From NCBI RefSeq assembly GCF_030718205.1, contig NZ_JAUZQF010000010.1, positions 310,001 through 374,000 on the forward strand: a stretch of 64,000 nt of DNA, in the 5' to 3' direction. Both the position numbers and the translations under genes were made by a program. Of this stretch, positions 60,560 to 64,000 are shown piece by piece (position 1 is the first letter of the stretch; each line of letters begins with the position of its first letter). The notes under the pieces were generated by a model. That model saw only the letters and a list, made by a program, of their open reading frames with translations. It did not search any database and was not told where the DNA came from. The DNA comes from Nonomuraea turcica. GTDB lineage: Bacteria > Actinomycetota > Actinomycetes > Streptosporangiales > Streptosporangiaceae.

Positions 60560-61537
60560 ATGGACGTACTCAGCGACGTGATCGCCGTCATGCGCGCCGG
60601 ACGGCCCCGCTCGGCCCGCGTCGAATGGCGCGCGCCCTGGGGCCAGCGCTTCCCCGACGTCCCCGGGTCGGCCGGGTTCCAGGTGGTCCTGCAGGGGTCG
60701 GGCTGGCTGCTCCCTCCTGGCGAGGAGCCGATCGCGCTGTCCGTCGGGGACGTGGTGTTCTTCCCGCACGGCGGCAGCTACGCCATGGCCGACAGCCCGT
60801 CCACGCCGGTGGCCGAGCCGCAATGCGACCCGCTGACGGAGGATCTCGACCTGTTCTCGTCCGCGTCGGCCGGCGGCGGCCCGGGCGCGGTGACGGTCCT
60901 CCTCTGCGGCGGATACCGGCTCGACCCCACCCAAACCCATCCGATCTTGCATGACCTGCCGGCGCTGATCCACCTGCCGGCCAGGCTCGGCGGCAACCCG
61001 GAGCTGCGGGCGGCCGTGGAGTTGCTGGGCGCGGAGATCCAGCGTCCCCGGCTGGGCGCCGACACGGTGGTCTCGTCGCTGCTGGACATGCTGCTGCTGT
61101 TCATCCTGCGGGCCTGGTTCGACGCCGAGCACGGGCACTGTGCGGTCTCGGGCTGGGCGCAGGCGCTGGCCGATCCGGGCATCAGCGCCGCACTCGACGC
61201 CATGCACCGCGATCCGGCGTATCCGTGGACGGTGGCGGAGCTTGCCGGGCGTGCGAGGTCGTCGCGGGCGGCGTTCGCGCGCCGGTTCACCGCCCTGGTG
61301 GGGCAGCCACCGCTGGCGTACCTGACCTGGTGGCGTCTGTCGAGCGCGGGGCGGCTGCTGCGGGAGTCGGACGCGCCGCTGAGCGAGATCGCGGTCCGTG
61401 CGGGCTACGGCTCGGAGTTCGCGTTCGCCAACGCGTTCAAGCGGCAGTACGGCCTGGCGCCCGGTAGATACCGCCGCAACCCCTGCTCGGCGCCGGCGGG
61501 TCCCACGGTTCCCACCAGAGCTGTTGTTAAAACGTAA
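60560..61537 (+). CDS. AraC-family regulator with cupin sensor domain
   Basis: A 325 aa regulator. An N-terminal cupin_6 domain (residues about 10-190; WLLPPGEEPIALSVGDVVFFPHGG) precedes two C-terminal HTH motifs: WTVAELAGRARSSRAAFARRF and PLSEIAVRAGYGSEFAFANAFKRQYG. This subgroup usually controls a neighbouring oxidoreductase, consistent with the divergent fused enzyme. ATG 60560. Confidence 0.92.
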   Translation: MDVLSDVIAVMRAGRPRSARVEWRAPWGQRFPDVPGSAGFQVVLQGSGWLLPPGEEPIALSVGDVVFFPHGGSYAMADSPSTPVAEPQCDPLTEDLDLFSSASAGGGPGAVTVLLCGGYRLDPTQTHPILHDLPALIHLPARLGGNPELRAAVELLGAEIQRPRLGADTVVSSLLDMLLLFILRAWFDAEHGHCAVSGWAQALADPGISAALDAMHRDPAYPWTVAELAGRARSSRAAFARRFTALVGQPPLAYLTWWRLSSAGRLLRESDAPLSEIAVRAGYGSEFAFANAFKRQYGLAPGRYRRNPCSAPAGPTVPTRAVVKT

Positions 61538-61663
61538 CAATCAGCTTAACGCTCGGACACATCGCAACTTTCCGGAAAGCCGCCCTTAACAGGGCATTGA
61601 CGCGCCCCTGGTTACTGCCTTACTTTCCATCCACCGATTAAAACGATTTTGCCAGGGTGTGGC
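61524..61663 (+). promoter_or_regulatory. Promoter region of the RbsA-type importer
   Basis: TTGTTA and TAACAA form a perfect inverted repeat at 61524-61540, overlapping the end of the AraC gene. A promoter can be read as TTGACG (61597-61602), 18 bases, TACTTT (61621-61626). ATTAAAACGATTTT just downstream (about 61637-61650) is a further AT-rich candidate operator. Confidence 0.4.
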
Positions 61664-63178
61664 ATGCCAGATACTCCCGTGCTGTCCCTCTCACGGGTCA
61701 GCAAGGCGTTCGGCGCGGTGCGGGCCGTACGCGAGGTCTCTCTAGAACTGTATGCGGGCGAGGTCCATGCCCTCGCCGGCGAGAACGGCGCGGGCAAGTC
61801 CACGCTCGTGAAGATCCTTTCGGGCGTGCACCGGCCTGACTCCGGAGAGATCCTGCTGGACGGCGCGCCGGTGGAGTTCGCCGGTCCCGCCGACGCGCAG
61901 CAGGCCGGTGTCGCGGTGATCTACCAGGAGCCGACCCTGTTCCCCGACCTGTCGGTCACCGAGAACATCTTCATGGGGCGCCAGCCTCGTGGCCGCCTCG
62001 GCATCGACCGGCGGGCCATGCGCACGAGCGCCGCCGAGTTGTTCACCAGGCTCGGCGTGCAGCTCGACCCCGACCAGCCGGCCCGCGGTCTGTCGATCGC
62101 CGACCAGCAGCTCGTGGAGATCGCCAAGGCGCTGTCGCGGCAGGCCAGGGTACTCATCATGGACGAGCCGACCGCCGCGCTGTCCGGCAAGGAGGTCGCC
62201 CGGCTGTTCGGCGTCGCCAAGGCGCTGCGCGAGCAGGGGTGCGCGCTGCTGTTCATCTCGCACCGGCTAGAGGAGATGTTCGAGCTGTGCCAGCGGGTCA
62301 CGACCCTGCGGGACGGCGGCTTCGTCGCCAGTGACCTGATCGCCGACATCACGGCCGACGACCTGGTGCGCCGCATGGTGGGCAGGGAGCTGGAGGCACT
62401 GTTCCCCAAGCAGGAGACGACCGCCGGCGCGGTGGCGCTGAGCGTGCGCAGGCTCACCCGCGAGGGCGTCTTCACCGACGTGTCGTTCGAGGTGCGGCGG
62501 GGCGAGATCGTGGCGCTGGCCGGGCTCGTGGGAGCCGGGCGCAGCGAGGTCGCCAGGGCCGTGTTCGGCATCGACCGGTGGGACGCCGGCAGCGTCGAGG
62601 TGGACGGCAAGCGACTGCGGCCCGCCAGCCCCACGGCGGCGATGGCCGCCGGGCTGGCCCTGGTCCCCGAGGACCGGCGCCAGCAAGGGCTCGTCATGGA
62701 CCTGTCGATCGAGCGCAACATCGGCCTGGCCGGGCTGGCCGCCCTGCACCGTGGGCCGCTGATCTCACGGCTCGCCGAGCGGCAGCGGGCCAAGGACTGG
62801 GCGGTACGCCTGCAACTGAAGTTCGCCCAGCTGACGGACCCGGTGAACGTGCTGTCCGGCGGCAACCAGCAGAAGGTCGTGCTGGCCAAGTGGCTGGCAC
62901 GCAAGCCGTCGGTGATCATCGTGGACGAGCCGACCCGGGGCATCGACGTGGGCACGAAGGCCGAGGTGCACCGGCTGCTGTCGGAGCTGGCCGGGACCGG
63001 GGTGGCGGTGCTGATGATCTCGTCGGAGCTGCCCGAGGTGCTGGGCATGGCGGACCGCGTGCTCGTCATGCACGAAGGACGGCTGGTCGCCGAGATCGAC
63101 CGCGCGCAGGCCACCGAGGAGAACGTGATGGCCGCCGCGACCGGAAGGACCACCACTGAAAGGAGGGATGTCGGATGA
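61664..63178 (+). CDS. Sugar ABC importer ATPase (RbsA type, two ATPase domains)
   Basis: CUT2-family ATPase, 504 aa, with tandem cassettes. The first has [30 protein letters not shown] and [11 protein letters not shown]. The second has the degenerate P-loop [16 protein letters not shown] and [19 protein letters not shown] 61664 gives the family length; the frame opens at 61649. It overlaps the permease gene by ATGA. The [20 protein letters not shown] sequence is common in rhamnose or ribose importers, but the sugar is unknown. Confidence 0.93.
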   Translation: MPDTPVLSLSRVSKAFGAVRAVREVSLELYAGEVHALAGENGAGKSTLVKILSGVHRPDSGEILLDGAPVEFAGPADAQQAGVAVIYQEPTLFPDLSVTENIFMGRQPRGRLGIDRRAMRTSAAELFTRLGVQLDPDQPARGLSIADQQLVEIAKALSRQARVLIMDEPTAALSGKEVARLFGVAKALREQGCALLFISHRLEEMFELCQRVTTLRDGGFVASDLIADITADDLVRRMVGRELEALFPKQETTAGAVALSVRRLTREGVFTDVSFEVRRGEIVALAGLVGAGRSEVARAVFGIDRWDAGSVEVDGKRLRPASPTAAMAAGLALVPEDRRQQGLVMDLSIERNIGLAGLAALHRGPLISRLAERQRAKDWAVRLQLKFAQLTDPVNVLSGGNQQKVVLAKWLARKPSVIIVDEPTRGIDVGTKAEVHRLLSELAGTGVAVLMISSELPEVLGMADRVLVMHEGRLVAEIDRAQATEENVMAAATGRTTTERRDVG

Positions 63179-64000
63179 CCGCCACCGCGACCCGGCCCGC
63201 GAGCGCCACGCGCAACGGCGGCCGGCGGCTCGTCGACATGGTCGCGCGGGTGCGGGAGCTGGGCATCCTGGTCGCGCTCGCCGTTCTGTTCGGCGTCACG
63301 GGGGCGGTGAACCCGAGCTTCCTGACCTACGGCAGCCTGCGCGACATCCTGCTCAATTCCGCCATCGTGGCCATGCTCGCCGTCGGCCAGACACTCGTCG
63401 TGATCACCCGGAACGTGGACCTGTCGGTCAGCTCGGTGGTCGGGCTGTCGGCGTTCGGGGGCGCGCTCGTCCTCGCCGACAACCCCGGCGTGCCGATCCC
63501 CGTCGTGATCGCCGGCTGCGTGGTGCTCGGCGCGGCCTGCGGGGCGATCAACGGGCTGCTCGTCGGGGTGGCCAAGGTGCCCGCCCTGGTGGCCACGCTC
63601 GGCACCCTGTACGCCTTCCGCGGCATCGACTACGCCTGGGCGGGCGGGCGGCAGGTCAACGCGGCCGACATGCCCGACGGCTTCCTGTCCCTGGGCTCGC
63701 GCTCGGTGCTCGGAATGCCGCTGCTCGCGCTGGTCGCCCTGGTCGTCCTGCTGGTCGTCGGCTGGATGCTGCGCAATCTGCGCGCCGGCCGCGAGCTGTA
63801 CGCCATCGGCTCCAACCCCGAGGCCGCGGTGCTGGCCGGGATCCGGGTACAGCGGCGGATCATGGCGGCGTTCGTCGCCAACGGCGCGCTGGCAGGGCTC
63901 GCCGGCGTCATGTGGGCGGCCCGCTTCGGCACCGTGGACGCCACCGTGGCCACCGGCAAGGAGCTCGACGTGATCGCGGCCGTCGTGGTGGGCGGCGTGG
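63175..64000 (+). CDS. Sugar ABC importer permease (RbsC type), partial
   Basis: CUT2-family permease continuing past the right edge; 275 residues are visible. Membrane segments include [22 protein letters not shown] and [28 protein letters not shown]. The family motif [19 protein letters not shown] is present near residue 205. Coupled by ATGA to the ATPase gene; AAGGAGGGATGTCGG supplies the ribosome site. Confidence 0.93.
   Translation, partial: MTATATRPASATRNGGRRLVDMVARVRELGILVALAVLFGVTGAVNPSFLTYGSLRDILLNSAIVAMLAVGQTLVVITRNVDLSVSSVVGLSAFGGALVLADNPGVPIPVVIAGCVVLGAACGAINGLLVGVAKVPALVATLGTLYAFRGIDYAWAGGRQVNAADMPDGFLSLGSRSVLGMPLLALVALVVLLVVGWMLRNLRAGRELYAIGSNPEAAVLAGIRVQRRIMAAFVANGALAGLAGVMWAARFGTVDATVATGKELDVIAAVVVGGV

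Overview
The window comes from a high-GC actinomycete. Codon positions are strongly G/C biased, and GTG and TTG starts, ATGA start/stop overlaps and leaderless-looking promoters are common. The prfB, ftsE, ftsX, smpB, ssrA order, the RsrA-like anti-sigma factor and the many sugar ABC importers fit the order Streptosporangiales (Nonomuraea-like); that placement is inference from gene content. There are no rRNA or ordinary tRNA genes and no CRISPR array. The only structural RNA seen is tmRNA.

Region 1 (187-11002) is a sugar-catabolic island. A leftward operon encodes a PfkB kinase, an ABC importer (binding protein and two permeases) and a GH29 alpha-L-fucosidase. Divergent from it are a DeoR regulator, a GH4 NAD-dependent glycosidase and a GH38 alpha-mannosidase, pointing to use of fucose- and mannose-containing oligosaccharides. 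Region 2 (11054-15257) holds a small secreted protein, a large CapA-type protein and a small EF-hand protein. Between 14760 and 15686 lie decayed pieces of an integrase and of an associated small gene, next to the 3' end of ssrA, a classic integration site. Region 3 (15793-23203) is core genome: ssrA and its terminator, a catalytically degenerate penicillin-binding lipoprotein, smpB, ftsX, ftsE, a zinc-ribbon membrane peptide, prfB and a lipoprotein.

Region 4 (23363-26049) has a small HTH gene behind a long inverted repeat, a Clp-N-only protein and an ABC exporter. Region 5 (26131-32758) is a leftward run of ECF sigma factor, short zinc anti-sigma factor, tryptophan 2,3-dioxygenase and the giant NAD-glutamate dehydrogenase. 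Region 6 (32867-39789) is a rightward redox set (DUF4142, DUF1996, ferric-reductase-like membrane protein, NuoF-ferredoxin fusion, FAD oxidoreductase) with an L,D-transpeptidase facing it. Region 7 (40016-48394) has three HAD proteins, a DUF6912 protein, an intact PBP divergent from a LysR and serine-hydrolase pair, and acetoacetyl-CoA synthetase.

Region 8 (48565-64000) has PhoD, then a second sugar or sugar-acid locus (SDR, FCD-type GntR, six-hairpin glycosidase, ABC importer, enolase-superfamily dehydratase). That locus is tied together by four copies of a GGTCARACC operator. A fused NmrA/MDR oxidoreductase with its AraC regulator follows, and an RbsA/RbsC-type importer runs off the right edge.

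The most unusual signal is a dispersed repeat of about 67 bp inserted in the same orientation and reading frame into two unrelated enzymes, the fucosidase and the glutamate dehydrogenase. It behaves like the protein-coding palindromic elements known from Rickettsia.
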